Below are positions 1 to 8,631 of a DNA stretch of 64,000 nucleotides, piece by piece. Within the stretch, counting starts at the first letter, position 1. Each line of letters starts with the position of its first letter. The stretch covers positions 90,268-154,267 of the forward strand of contig NZ_LMUJ01000042.1 of the NCBI RefSeq assembly GCF_009765975.1, written 5' to 3'. The notes under the pieces are model-generated. The model saw nothing but the letters and a program-made list of their open reading frames with translations, was not told where the DNA came from and ran no database searches. The DNA comes from Acidisphaera sp. S103. GTDB lineage: Bacteria; Pseudomonadota; Alphaproteobacteria; Acetobacterales; Acetobacteraceae. The translations under genes and the position numbers were made by a program.

Positions 1-831
1 AGCGACATCAGCCGGTGGCATCGCCGACTGGATCGCCAGCGCGAACGCCTGCGCGCTGGGGAATCGCTCTCCTGGCTCCTTGCGCAACGCCCGTTGCAGC
101 ACCTGATCGAACGCCGTCGGCAAGCCCGGCACGCGATGCGACGGCGGCTCGAACGTGTCATTGACAACCGCCTGACCGATCGCCGCCATGGTTTTGCCGG
201 TGAACGGGCGAGACCCCGTTAGCATCTCATAGAACAGCACGCCGCACGACCAGATATCGGAATGGAAATCGATCGGGTCCCTGGCGGTGAACTGTTCGGG
301 GGACATGTAGGGCGGCGTGCCCATCACTGTTCCGACCAGCGTCAATTCGCTGTTCTCGATCCGGACGATGCCGAAATCCGCCAGCTTCACCCCGCCATCC
401 GCGGGCAGCATGATGTTGCTTGGCTTGATGTCGCGATGCACCACCGACAGCCGATGGCAGTTGTCCAACGCCTGCAGCACACCGCGCATGATCTCTCCGG
501 CCCGAGCCAGCGTCATCCGTTCGGGGCGGTCCAGCACCGCCTTTAGGGTCTCCCCATCGACGAATTCCATGACGATGTAGGCCTCGCCGTCTTCCTCGCC
601 GTAATCGTAGACCTGCACCACGCCGACGTTCGACAAGCGGCCGGCGACCTGCGCTTCCTGCCGGAATCGGGCCAGTAGTTCCTCAATTTCCAGCACATCC
701 ATGTCGCCGGGTCGCACGACCTTGATGGCAACGCGGCGGGTCAGCGACGTGTCCCACGCTTCCCACACCGTCCCGGCCGCACCGCGTCCGACCGGTCGAC
801 GAAGCTCGTAGCGGCCCAGTCGTTTGTCCAC
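1..831 (-). CDS. Serine/threonine protein kinase (C-terminus beyond left edge)
   Basis: Hanks-type eukaryotic-like Ser/Thr kinase. The first 277 residues are visible and contain an essentially complete kinase domain: a glycine-rich loop (GRGAAGTV, about residues 15-22), the ATP-binding lysine in VAIK (K37), the catalytic HRDIKPSN loop (D near 134), the DFG magnesium motif (D near 152) and an activation segment ending in GTPPYMSPEQ. The GTG start is chosen because the first codons lead directly into the kinase fold (RLGRYEL) and a GAGAGG ribosome site lies just upstream. Whatever follows the kinase domain (often a membrane anchor or sensor) lies outside the window. It is divergent from an FHA-domain ABC transporter, the expected type of substrate or partner, because FHA domains bind phosphothreonine. 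The pairing resembles mycobacterial PknF and Rv1747; the functional link here is inferred. Confidence 0.93.
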   Translation of the reverse strand, partial: MDKRLGRYELRRPVGRGAAGTVWEAWDTSLTRRVAIKVVRPGDMDVLEIEELLARFRQEAQVAGRLSNVGVVQVYDYGEEDGEAYIVMEFVDGETLKAVLDRPERMTLARAGEIMRGVLQALDNCHRLSVVHRDIKPSNIMLPADGGVKLADFGIVRIENSELTLVGTVMGTPPYMSPEQFTARDPIDFHSDIWSCGVLFYEMLTGSRPFTGKTMAAIGQAVVNDTFEPPSHRVPGLPTAFDQVLQRALRKEPGERFPSAQAFALAIQSAMPPADVA

Positions 832-859
832 GTGCCCTCTCTTTCGGATCGCGCACAAT

Positions 860-865
860 ATTATA
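860..865 (-). promoter_or_regulatory. Probable -10 element of the kinase promoter
   Basis: A perfect TATAAT hexamer on the minus strand, about 29 bases upstream of the kinase GTG start. No strong -35 hexamer is visible at 16-18 bases spacing, so the promoter may need an activator. The surrounding bases are nearly symmetric (AATATTATA), so the divergent ABC gene might use the same AT-rich patch. Confidence 0.35.
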
Positions 866-963
866 GACTGACGGCAACAAGGCGCGAAGATACTGACCGG
901 GGTTAAATCGGTAGCGAGTGGTTTACCAAGACCGATTTGCCGGATTTGTCACGGCGAAGGAAC

Positions 964-3249
964 ATGATGCTCGAAGCCAGGCTGACGATCGAAGGCAATC
1001 CGCAGCCCATCTCCCTCATCGGCGCCGGCCCCTGGCAGGTCGGTCGTTCGGCTGAGGCGGATGTCGCCTTTCCGGACGACCACTCCTGCTCCCGCCAACA
1101 GGCTCGTATTATCCGAACCGACGATGGGTTTGCGATCCAGCACCTGTCGCGCGGCACGCCCACCGCGATCGATGGCGAACCCATCGCCGGCACCGTTCCC
1201 CTGCTGGACGGCGCCCGGATCACCTTCGGCGTCCAGCGCGTGCTGTTCACGCTGATCGAGGCGGAATTCCACGAGGCAACGATAATCGGGCGGGCCGAAC
1301 CCATCATGGCCAGTCCCGATCGCCTGTCGCTGGATCGCAGCCTGACGGTCGGACGGCAGGATCACCCCGGGCAGATCGTGTTCGACCATCCGGCGGTATC
1401 CCGCCGCCACGCGGCCTTCGACGTTGCCAACGGTTCGGTCGCCGTGCGCGACCTGGGCAGCACCAACGGCACCTTCGTCAACGGCACGCGCATCGACCGG
1501 CCGCACCCGATCGCGCCCGGCGACCGGGTCGATATCGGACCATTCCAACTGACCTTCGACGGCAAGGGGCTCACCAGCACCTCCCGCGCCGGCAACGCCG
1601 CGCTCACCGTCAGCGGCGTCAGTTGCGACGTGCGGATGGCCGGCGCCCCCGTGCGCATCCTGGACGGCGCGACGTTCGACATCAAACCGCGTGAATTCGT
1701 CTGCATTATCGGTGCCAGCGGGTCGGGCAAATCCACCCTCATGAACATCCTCGCCGGACGCGCCCTGCCCAGCACCGGTGAGGTCATGCTGAACGGCACC
1801 AACCTGCACAATTCCTTCGATGCCATGAAGCAGGACATCGCTTTCGTCCCGCAGCAGGACGTGCTGCATGAGCAACTGACGCTGCGCCAGGCGCTGGATT
1901 ACGCCGCCCAGTTACGCCTGCCGCGCGACACCACCCGCCAGCAACGCCAGTCCATCGTCGAAACCGCCGCGCGTAGCGTCGATCTGTCGGGACGGCTGGA
2001 CACCAGGATCGGTTTGCTCAGTGGCGGTCAGAAGAAACGGGCAAGCCTGGCCAGCGAGATCCTCAATCGCCCGTCTTTGCTGTTCCTGGACGAAGTGACC
2101 AGCGGCCTCGACGAAAGCACCGACTGGGAGATCATGCGCCTGCTGCGACGGCTGGCCGACGAAGGCATGACCATCGTCGTGGTGACCCACACCTTGGCCA
2201 ATGTCGAGGCGTTCTGTCACAAGGTCGTCTGTATGGGTCGCGGCGGCCACACCACGTTCGTCGGCGCGCCGGACTCCGCGCTGGCCTTCTTCGGCGTGCA
2301 ACGATTGGGCGAAATCTTCAACCGCATCGAAGAAGACGGCGCCCGATTCTGGCGTGCCCGTTTTGAGGATACCGGATCAGACACGATCATCGACCTCGGC
2401 ACGGTGCGCCACGCGGCACTTACGCCCGCACCGGTTTCCCGCCGACGCGAAAATCCCCTGCGCATGGCTAGTCTTGTCGCACGTCAGTTCGGGATCCTGA
2501 CCCATCGCAACACCAGGCTGCTGCTGGCGGATCGGCGTACCTTGGCCATGGCGGCGGTGCAAAGCATCCTGATCGGCGGCCTGATGGGCTACGCATTCGG
2601 CACCTTCGGCACCGGTCCCGAAACCGTCACCGGCAAGAACGCCCTGCTCTTCCTGCTCGGTTTGACATCGATATGGTTGGGCTGCAACGGCGCCTCGAAG
2701 GACATCGTCGGCGAACTGGTGATCTATAAGCGGGAGCGCGACATCAACCTGTCCACCGCGGCCTTCGTCGCGTCGAAATATGTCGTCACCGGATTGTTCA
2801 CCATCCTGCAACTCACGATCGTGTTTGCCCTGACCGCCCTGCTGGCGGAACGCATTCCCGGCCGCGCCCTGCCGCAGTTCGGCATCCTGCTGGCGGGCGG
2901 CCTGGCAGGCACGGCGATCGGGCTGGTGATCTCGGCCTTTTCCAACACCCGCGACCAGGCCACCACGATCGTTCCGCTGGCGCTGGTGCCGCAGATCATC
3001 CTGGCCGGCATCCTGGTGCCGCATCTGCCCGCCCCGGCGACGCTGTTCGCCAAGGTCGCGGTCAGCAGCTTCTGGCTGACCGAGGCCATGAAGTCCGTCT
3101 ACATCGCCGCAGAGGGCCCGATCGCCAACATGACCGCCGAACCGACCGGCACCGGCGTCCTGATCGTCATCGCCCACGCCGCCGTGTTCCTGCTGATCAC
3201 CTACCTGGCCGCCCTGCTGCGCCACGGCGGCCGCAGACGGCGCGCCTGA
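964..3249 (+). CDS. FHA-domain ABC transporter, ABCG-like ATPase/permease
   Basis: Single-chain ABC half-transporter with N-terminal phosphopeptide-binding domains, 761 residues. Domains in order: a first FHA-like domain (about 10-95), a second canonical FHA domain (about 115-205, with VSRRHA and LGSTNGTFVNG), an ABC ATPase (Walker A GASGSGKST near 250, signature LSGGQKK near 352, Walker B LLFLDE near 372), and an ABC2-type membrane domain of about six helices (roughly 525-755). ATPase before membrane domain is the ABCG arrangement. The ATG chosen has GAAGG five bases upstream; a TTG nine codons earlier is also open. The FHA domains suggest control by the divergent Ser/Thr kinase, as for mycobacterial Rv1747. 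The substrate cannot be read from sequence. Confidence 0.93.
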   Translation: MMLEARLTIEGNPQPISLIGAGPWQVGRSAEADVAFPDDHSCSRQQARIIRTDDGFAIQHLSRGTPTAIDGEPIAGTVPLLDGARITFGVQRVLFTLIEAEFHEATIIGRAEPIMASPDRLSLDRSLTVGRQDHPGQIVFDHPAVSRRHAAFDVANGSVAVRDLGSTNGTFVNGTRIDRPHPIAPGDRVDIGPFQLTFDGKGLTSTSRAGNAALTVSGVSCDVRMAGAPVRILDGATFDIKPREFVCIIGASGSGKSTLMNILAGRALPSTGEVMLNGTNLHNSFDAMKQDIAFVPQQDVLHEQLTLRQALDYAAQLRLPRDTTRQQRQSIVETAARSVDLSGRLDTRIGLLSGGQKKRASLASEILNRPSLLFLDEVTSGLDESTDWEIMRLLRRLADEGMTIVVVTHTLANVEAFCHKVVCMGRGGHTTFVGAPDSALAFFGVQRLGEIFNRIEEDGARFWRARFEDTGSDTIIDLGTVRHAALTPAPVSRRRENPLRMASLVARQFGILTHRNTRLLLADRRTLAMAAVQSILIGGLMGYAFGTFGTGPETVTGKNALLFLLGLTSIWLGCNGASKDIVGELVIYKRERDINLSTAAFVASKYVVTGLFTILQLTIVFALTALLAERIPGRALPQFGILLAGGLAGTAIGLVISAFSNTRDQATTIVPLALVPQIILAGILVPHLPAPATLFAKVAVSSFWLTEAMKSVYIAAEGPIANMTAEPTGTGVLIVIAHAAVFLLITYLAALLRHGGRRRRA

Positions 3250-3317
3250 CGCGGTCGCACGAAACCGACGCACCGAACCGGCGTTTCCACCGTGGTCCTT
3301 GAAGCGGAGCAACGGCG

Positions 3318-5597
3318 ATGGATGATGTCGGGCTGGAAACCAAGCATTACGAGGGACCGGCCGGCGGCTGGGGGTCCCTGGGTGGCATCGGACGTGTCCT
3401 CGCGCGCGAACTCTCGACGCCCGCCGTCCTCGAAACGCTGGTTCGGCAGAACAAGACCGAAGGCCACATGTGCACGTCCTGCGCCTGGGGTAAGCCGGCG
3501 CATCCCCATATCTTCGAGTTCTGTGAGAACGGCGCGAAGGCGACAATCTGGGAACTGACGCGCGACCGCTGCACGCCCGAATTCTTCGAGCAGCACACCG
3601 TGGCCGAACTGCTGACCTGGCAGGACTACGACCTGGAAATGCAGGGCCGGCTGACGCAGCCGATGCGATACGACGCGGCCACGGACAAGTATGTCGCGTG
3701 CGAATGGGACCAGGCTTTTGCCGAAATCGGCCACGAACTACGAAAGCTGGAGCCCAAATCGACGGTTTTCTATGCATCGGGAAAAGCCAGTCTTGAGGCG
3801 TCTTATCTCTACAGCCTGTTCGCCCGATTTTACGGGCACAACAACCTGCCCGACAGCTCCAACATGTGTCACGAGACAACATCTGTCGGCTTGAAGAAGG
3901 TCCTCGGTTCGGCGGTCGGCACCTGCGTGCTGGAGGATTTCGATCACTGCGACGCGATCTTCTACTTCGGGCAGAATCCCGGCACCAACAGCCCCCGGTT
4001 CCTGCATCCGCTGCAGGATGCGGTCCGGCGCGGCTGCAAAATCGTCACGTTCAATCCGGTGCGTGAAAAAGGCCTGGAGCGCTTCGTCAATCCGCAAAAC
4101 CCCATCGAGATGCTGACCGGGCACGGCACCGATCTGTCGTGCATGTATCTACAGGTGCGCCCCGGCGGCGACATCGCGGCCCTGATGGGCCTGTGCAAGC
4201 ATGTGCTGTGCGTGGATGCACAGCGGCTGCTCGACGGCGAACCCGGCGTGATCGACCGTGCGTTCATCGCCCAGCACACACATGATTTCGGGACCTTCGC
4301 GGCGGCCGTGGCTGCCGCCGAATGGGACGAGATCGAGCATGTTTCGGGAATCTCACGCACCGAACTGGAAAGCGCCGCGGACATCTATATCGCGGCGGAA
4401 CGGACGATCGCCGTTTACGGCATGGGGCTGACGCAGCACGTCCATGGCTCCCAGAGCATCGGCATGCTGGTCAACCTGATGCTGCTGAAGGGCAATGTCG
4501 GCCGCCAGGGCGCGGGCGTGTCGCCGGTACGCGGCCATTCCAACGTGCAGGGCCAGCGGACGGTCGGCATCTCCGAAAAGCCGGAGCTTGTGCCTCTCGA
4601 CAAGCTGGCGACGATGTTCGATTTCGACCCGCCGCGCGAAAAAGGCCTGACCACGGTTGATGCCTGCCAAGGCGTGCTCGATGGGTCGGTCCGAGCCTTC
4701 GTCAGCCTGGGCGGCAATTTCGTGCGCGCGATCCCCGAGCGGGAGGCGATGGAGGCGGCTTGGACGAATATGGCACTCACGGTGTCGATCGCCATCAAGC
4801 TCAATCGCAGCCACCTGGTTCATGGCAATGCGGCTTACATTCTGCCGTGCCTGGCGCGATCGGAACAGGACATGCAGGCCAGCGGCCCACAATCTGTTTC
4901 GATGGAGGATAGTTTCAGTCACATCTATGGGTCGGTCGGGAAACGTGGGCCGGCCAGCACGCATATTTTATCCGAACTGGCGATCGTCGCCGGTATGGCA
5001 AAAGCAACGTTGCCGGCGCACCCCAAATGGCGCTGGGATGCGTGGACAGCCGACTATGCCATCGTGCGCGACCTGATCGCCGAGACCTATTCGGAGGAAT
5101 TTCACGACTTCAATGCGCGCCTGTTCACGCCGGGCGGGTTCTATCGCGGCAACAAAGCGCACGACCGGGTCTGGAAAACCGCAAGCGGCAAGGCCGAGTT
5201 CACATCGCCTACCGGACTGTCCGCGTTGGGCGTCGGGGACGCGCCCGGCCGGTTTCATCTGATCACGATGCGGTCGAACGACCAGTTCAATACAACGATT
5301 TATGGTTTCAGCGACCGGCTGCGGGGATTGGAAGGATCGCGCATGATCCTGCTGATCAATCCCGGCGACATGGTTCGGCAGGGGTTGAAGGAAGGCGATA
5401 TTGTCAGCCTGACCTCCGATGCCGGCGACGGCGTCGATCGGCTTGTGGCGGGACTGACCGTCACCCCATTCGACCTGCCCGATGGGTGCCTGGGCGGCTA
5501 CTATCCCGAAATGAACCCGCTGATACCCCTGTGGCTGCACGACGAAGCGTCCAAGACGCCGGCATCCAAAGGGGTTCCCGTGCGCATCAAAGTCTGA
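3318..5597 (+). CDS. FdhF/YdeP-family molybdopterin oxidoreductase
   Basis: Molybdopterin-dependent oxidoreductase of the formate dehydrogenase alpha-like YdeP family, 759 residues. It has the YdeP-type N-terminus with a short CTSCAW motif (C52, C55) in place of the usual four-cysteine Fe-S motif. An NMCHETTS segment (C184) lies in the region where formate dehydrogenases carry their Mo-ligand Cys/Sec. A molydopterin dinucleotide-binding C-terminal domain follows (about 640-759; NDQFNTT and LRG motifs). The start has GGAG eight bases upstream. No electron-transfer subunit lies next to it, so its redox partner is unknown. E. coli YdeP is linked to acid resistance; the substrate of this protein is not inferable. 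The molybdenum cofactor gene moaA lies about 12 kb downstream. Confidence 0.88.
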   Translation: MDDVGLETKHYEGPAGGWGSLGGIGRVLARELSTPAVLETLVRQNKTEGHMCTSCAWGKPAHPHIFEFCENGAKATIWELTRDRCTPEFFEQHTVAELLTWQDYDLEMQGRLTQPMRYDAATDKYVACEWDQAFAEIGHELRKLEPKSTVFYASGKASLEASYLYSLFARFYGHNNLPDSSNMCHETTSVGLKKVLGSAVGTCVLEDFDHCDAIFYFGQNPGTNSPRFLHPLQDAVRRGCKIVTFNPVREKGLERFVNPQNPIEMLTGHGTDLSCMYLQVRPGGDIAALMGLCKHVLCVDAQRLLDGEPGVIDRAFIAQHTHDFGTFAAAVAAAEWDEIEHVSGISRTELESAADIYIAAERTIAVYGMGLTQHVHGSQSIGMLVNLMLLKGNVGRQGAGVSPVRGHSNVQGQRTVGISEKPELVPLDKLATMFDFDPPREKGLTTVDACQGVLDGSVRAFVSLGGNFVRAIPEREAMEAAWTNMALTVSIAIKLNRSHLVHGNAAYILPCLARSEQDMQASGPQSVSMEDSFSHIYGSVGKRGPASTHILSELAIVAGMAKATLPAHPKWRWDAWTADYAIVRDLIAETYSEEFHDFNARLFTPGGFYRGNKAHDRVWKTASGKAEFTSPTGLSALGVGDAPGRFHLITMRSNDQFNTTIYGFSDRLRGLEGSRMILLINPGDMVRQGLKEGDIVSLTSDAGDGVDRLVAGLTVTPFDLPDGCLGGYYPEMNPLIPLWLHDEASKTPASKGVPVRIKV

Positions 5598-5702
5598 CGG
5601 CGCCGGTCGGAAAGGCGGCTCGGCCGTGTTTCCCGGCCAGACCGGTTCGGCTATGGTTCACGCCCGGGACCCCTGTCGCCCCAACCACCGGGAGCAAACA
5701 AC

Positions 5703-6524
5703 ATGCCCACCCTGTCCCCAGCCCGCATCGGCATCGACGTCGGCCGCAAACTGCCCCTGGAGGACGCCATCGCCTGGGCTGCCACCAACGATGTCGGCAT
5801 CATCGACATCCAACTCGACACCGGTGCCAACGTCGTCACCAGCTTCGACGACCGTCGCGCCCACGCCATCCGCCGGTCGTGCGATCACCACGACATCACC
5901 CTGGGCCTGCACACTTTGTCCGCCGTCAACGTCGCCGAATACGCTCCGCTGGTCGCCGACGCCGTCGACGCCTACCTGCACGCCTACATCGACGCCGCCG
6001 TCCTGCTGGGTGCGGAATGGATCGTCGTCCACGCCGGCTTTCATTTCTCCGCCGACATCCCGCAGCGCATGCAGGCCGCCCTCGACCGCCTGCGCCGCGT
6101 CGCCGACTACGCCGATCACAAATCCGTGCAACTGCTGCTGGAAAACCTGAACAAGGAACCACCGGACGCCGAGGTCCATTACCTGGCCCACACAACCGAG
6201 GAATGGCGCTGGTTCTACGAAAAACTCGAATCTCCTGCCCTGCATTTGTCCTTCACCGCCAACCACGCCCACCTTGTCCCCGAGGGCGTCGAAGGCTTCC
6301 TCGCCACCATGCCCCTGGCCCGCGTTCGCGAGGTCCGCCTCGCCGACTGTTTTCGCAATGGCAAGGAAGAACATCTGGTCCCCGGCCAAGGCGACTTCGA
6401 CTTCCTGGGATTGTTCAAGGCCCTTGAAGCAAGAGGTTACACCGGTCACTACATGAACGCATTCGGCTCCCTGAACGACATGCTGGAAGCCCGAACGATG
6501 TTTGCCGGAATGGCGATGGACTGA
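5703..6524 (+). CDS. Sugar phosphate isomerase/epimerase-like TIM barrel protein
   Basis: Xylose isomerase-like TIM-barrel protein of 273 residues. Characteristic strand-end motifs are visible: GIDVGR at the first strand, LGLHT, WIVVHAGFH, LLLENLN (a metal-ligand glutamate in this superfamily) and the C-terminal GQGDFDF segment. Such enzymes isomerise or epimerise sugars and their derivatives in the cytoplasm, using a divalent metal. GGGAG lies eight bases before the ATG. It sits between the molybdopterin enzyme and a secreted beta-propeller protein, all on the same strand, with gaps of 105 and 36 bases, so co-transcription with the downstream gene is likely. The substrate is unknown. Confidence 0.8.
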   Translation: MPTLSPARIGIDVGRKLPLEDAIAWAATNDVGIIDIQLDTGANVVTSFDDRRAHAIRRSCDHHDITLGLHTLSAVNVAEYAPLVADAVDAYLHAYIDAAVLLGAEWIVVHAGFHFSADIPQRMQAALDRLRRVADYADHKSVQLLLENLNKEPPDAEVHYLAHTTEEWRWFYEKLESPALHLSFTANHAHLVPEGVEGFLATMPLARVREVRLADCFRNGKEEHLVPGQGDFDFLGLFKALEARGYTGHYMNAFGSLNDMLEARTMFAGMAMD

Positions 6525-6560
6525 CACACTGGCGGTGTCCAAGACCAAGGGGGAACAACA

Positions 6561-7721
6561 ATGCCTCGCCTATCGAAATTGCTGCTGGCCGCGATGGTCG
6601 GCAGTGCGCTGCCGCTCGCCGCGATGGCCGACGTGGTGGTGTCGTCCAATGACGGCCACTCCGTGATGGATGCCAAGAAAACCATCGTCGCGCCAAACCC
6701 GCTCGGCCGCGACTCCATCACCGTCATCGACGTCAAAGCCTACCCGCCCAAGATCAAGGCAACATTCGACGCCCCCGGCAGCGTCGTCGGCCCGCCCGGC
6801 GCGATTTGGCTCAGCAAGGACGAAAGCTGGGGCATCGTCACCTCCGCCACCAAGGCCGACGCGGCGGCCAAAACCGGCGGCATCTCACCCGACGACCGGG
6901 TGGCCGTGTTCGACCTGACCGCCAACCCGCCCAAGGTCACCCAGACCCTGGCCGCCGGCGCCGGCGCATCGCAGGTGCGCGTATCCCCCGACGGCACCCT
7001 GGCGCTGGTCGCCAACCGCGCCGAGGGCACGGTCTCGGTCTTCACCGTCAAGGACAAGCAACTGACCGCCGCCGGCAAAGTCGATACCGGCAACGCCAAG
7101 TCGCTGCCCAGCGCGGTGGTGTTCGTCGATGACAACAACGCCCTGCTGACCCGCGGCGGCGACAACATGGTGAACGTCCTGCACATCGACGCCGGCAAGG
7201 TCACCATCGACCCCAGGCCAATCACCACCGGCCTCGCGCCCTACACCATGGACATCAACGGCGCCCACACCCTGGCCGCCGTCTCCAACATGGGCCGCGG
7301 CGACGGCGACGAGGATTCCGTCAGCCTCATCGACCTGAAATCCAAACCCTACCGCGTGGTCGGCACAGTCGGCGTCCCCAGCGGTCCGGAGCCGATGAAG
7401 TTCTCCCCCGACGGCCGCTTCCTGGCGATTGGCGCGGAAAACGGCAGCACCAAGACCGCGGACAATCCGTTCCACAGCGACCACGGCCTGCTGGGCCTCT
7501 ACGCGGTGGAGGGCCAGACCCTGCACAAGATCGCCCAAGCCAACACCGGCGCATGGATCGAGGGCATCGCCTTCGCCCGCGACGGCAAGACCGTGCTGGT
7601 GCAAGGCATGCAGGACCGCAAGGTCGAGGTCTTCCGCTGGAACGGCAAAACCCTGACCCCAGGCAAAAGCCTGACCATCGACAGCGCCGGCCCGGAATCC
7701 TTTGCCACCGCCTGGCCGTAA
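6561..7721 (+). CDS. Secreted beta-propeller (YncE/lactonase-like) protein
   Basis: Exported protein of 386 residues with a clear Sec signal peptide (LLLAAMVGSALPLAAMA, cleavage near residue 23). The mature part is made of repeated blades with YncE/YVTN-type motifs such as SPDGTLALVANR, SPDGRFLAIG and ARDGKTVLV, which predicts a seven-bladed propeller. The ATG is preceded by GGGGGAACAACA. Members of this fold act as lactonases or ligand-binding scaffolds; nothing here decides between them. It follows the TIM-barrel isomerase by 36 bases and probably belongs to the same transcript. Confidence 0.8.
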   Translation: MPRLSKLLLAAMVGSALPLAAMADVVVSSNDGHSVMDAKKTIVAPNPLGRDSITVIDVKAYPPKIKATFDAPGSVVGPPGAIWLSKDESWGIVTSATKADAAAKTGGISPDDRVAVFDLTANPPKVTQTLAAGAGASQVRVSPDGTLALVANRAEGTVSVFTVKDKQLTAAGKVDTGNAKSLPSAVVFVDDNNALLTRGGDNMVNVLHIDAGKVTIDPRPITTGLAPYTMDINGAHTLAAVSNMGRGDGDEDSVSLIDLKSKPYRVVGTVGVPSGPEPMKFSPDGRFLAIGAENGSTKTADNPFHSDHGLLGLYAVEGQTLHKIAQANTGAWIEGIAFARDGKTVLVQGMQDRKVEVFRWNGKTLTPGKSLTIDSAGPESFATAWP

Positions 7722-7838
7722 CGAAAATGGGCAGCGCGTGAAGTGCCACGTCGCTGCCCCATCGGCCCGGGTTCACGCCGGCCCAATGTCCCAGACCCAC
7801 GCCACCCTCTGGCATCGCGCCACGCCGCCCTCGCCGTC

Positions 7839-7862
7839 ATGGCCGGGCGTAGTCCCGGCCAT
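7839..7862. repeat. Palindromic REP-like hairpin (ATGGCCGGG / CCCGGCCAT)
   Basis: Perfect inverted repeat with 9-bp arms around a 6-base loop, preceded by CGTC, between two converging genes. This CGTCATGGCCGGG-type palindrome is a common dispersed intergenic element in alphaproteobacteria, as I recall it. A partial relative (CGTCATGGCCCGGCCT) lies near 15153. It may also serve as a bidirectional terminator. The rest of the 196-base gap (7722-7917) shows nothing else. Confidence 0.6.
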
Positions 7863-7917
7863 CTACGCACCGGCGGACGAGGCGAGGTCGGCCGACCCAC
7901 ACCCTCACCACCCGCGT

Positions 7918-8631
7918 CTATACACCCGCCACGACAACCCCAAGCCTCCGCGCCACACGCCGAGCCGTCTGCAGCCGCGTCTCGGATATCCCACGAACCG
8001 ACAGCCTGGCCTTCTCCAACACACCCGCCGGCGCCGTCTCCGGCGTTCCACTGTTAAACGGCGGCTCCGGGGCATAAGCCATGTAAAGCTGGATCCCCTG
8101 CGCGACCTCATCGCCGCGCAGATTGGCCGCGACCCGCAGCGCGCCGTCAATCCCCGCCGTCACCCCGGCGGCAAACACGATGTTGCCATCGACGACAACC
8201 CGTTGGTTGACCGGAATGGCACCAAAATACGGCAGCAAATCCATCGACGCCCAATGCGTCGTCGCCCGCCGTCCCAACAGCAACCCAGCCGCGCCGCAGA
8301 TCAACGCGCCGGTGCAGACCGAGAACACACACACCGCCCCCGCAGCCTGATCCCGCACCCAGGCCAGCACGGTTTCATCCTCCATCAAAGCCTCCTGCCC
8401 GAACCCACCCGGGACATGCAGGACATCAAGTTTCGGCGCGTCGGCCAGCGCCGCATCCGGCGTCAACCGCAGCCCCCGCACATCGCGCACCGGTTCAGCG
8501 GTCTTGCCGTAGACCCGGTACGTCGCATTCGGGATGCGCGACAACACCTCGAACGGACCGGTCAAATCGATCTGATCCAGCCCCTCAAACAGCAACGAGC
8601 CGATCTGCAGATGGGTGTCATGTGGAATCAT
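7918..8631 (-). CDS. inhA: DJ-1/PfpI family protein, isonitrile hydratase-like
   Basis: DJ-1/PfpI superfamily protein of 237 residues, closest in style to isonitrile hydratase InhA (conversion of isonitriles to N-substituted formamides). The nucleophile-elbow cysteine is visible in FSVCTGALICG, followed by the THWASMDLL segment typical of this branch. The ATG is chosen because GGAGGAG lies eight bases upstream, and this ATG overlaps the stop codon of the upstream regulator gene as ATGA. The two genes are thus translationally coupled, and the regulator most likely controls this enzyme. A natural substrate is unproven; the symbol is a family-level suggestion only. Confidence 0.82.
   Translation of the reverse strand: MIPHDTHLQIGSLLFEGLDQIDLTGPFEVLSRIPNATYRVYGKTAEPVRDVRGLRLTPDAALADAPKLDVLHVPGGFGQEALMEDETVLAWVRDQAAGAVCVFSVCTGALICGAAGLLLGRRATTHWASMDLLPYFGAIPVNQRVVVDGNIVFAAGVTAGIDGALRVAANLRGDEVAQGIQLYMAYAPEPPFNSGTPETAPAGVLEKARLSVRGISETRLQTARRVARRLGVVVAGV

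Noticed and set aside
2377-3882. Long open frame of about 500 codons on the minus strand, antisense to the ABC transporter and oxidoreductase genes
   Set aside because: It crosses two real genes and their gap, is Arg/Gly-rich with no motif, and is a by-product of GC-rich codon use.
7800-7917. Repeat near 7839 as part of a CRISPR array or mobile element
   Set aside because: A single palindrome with no spacers, no terminal repeats of a transposase gene and no cas genes nearby.
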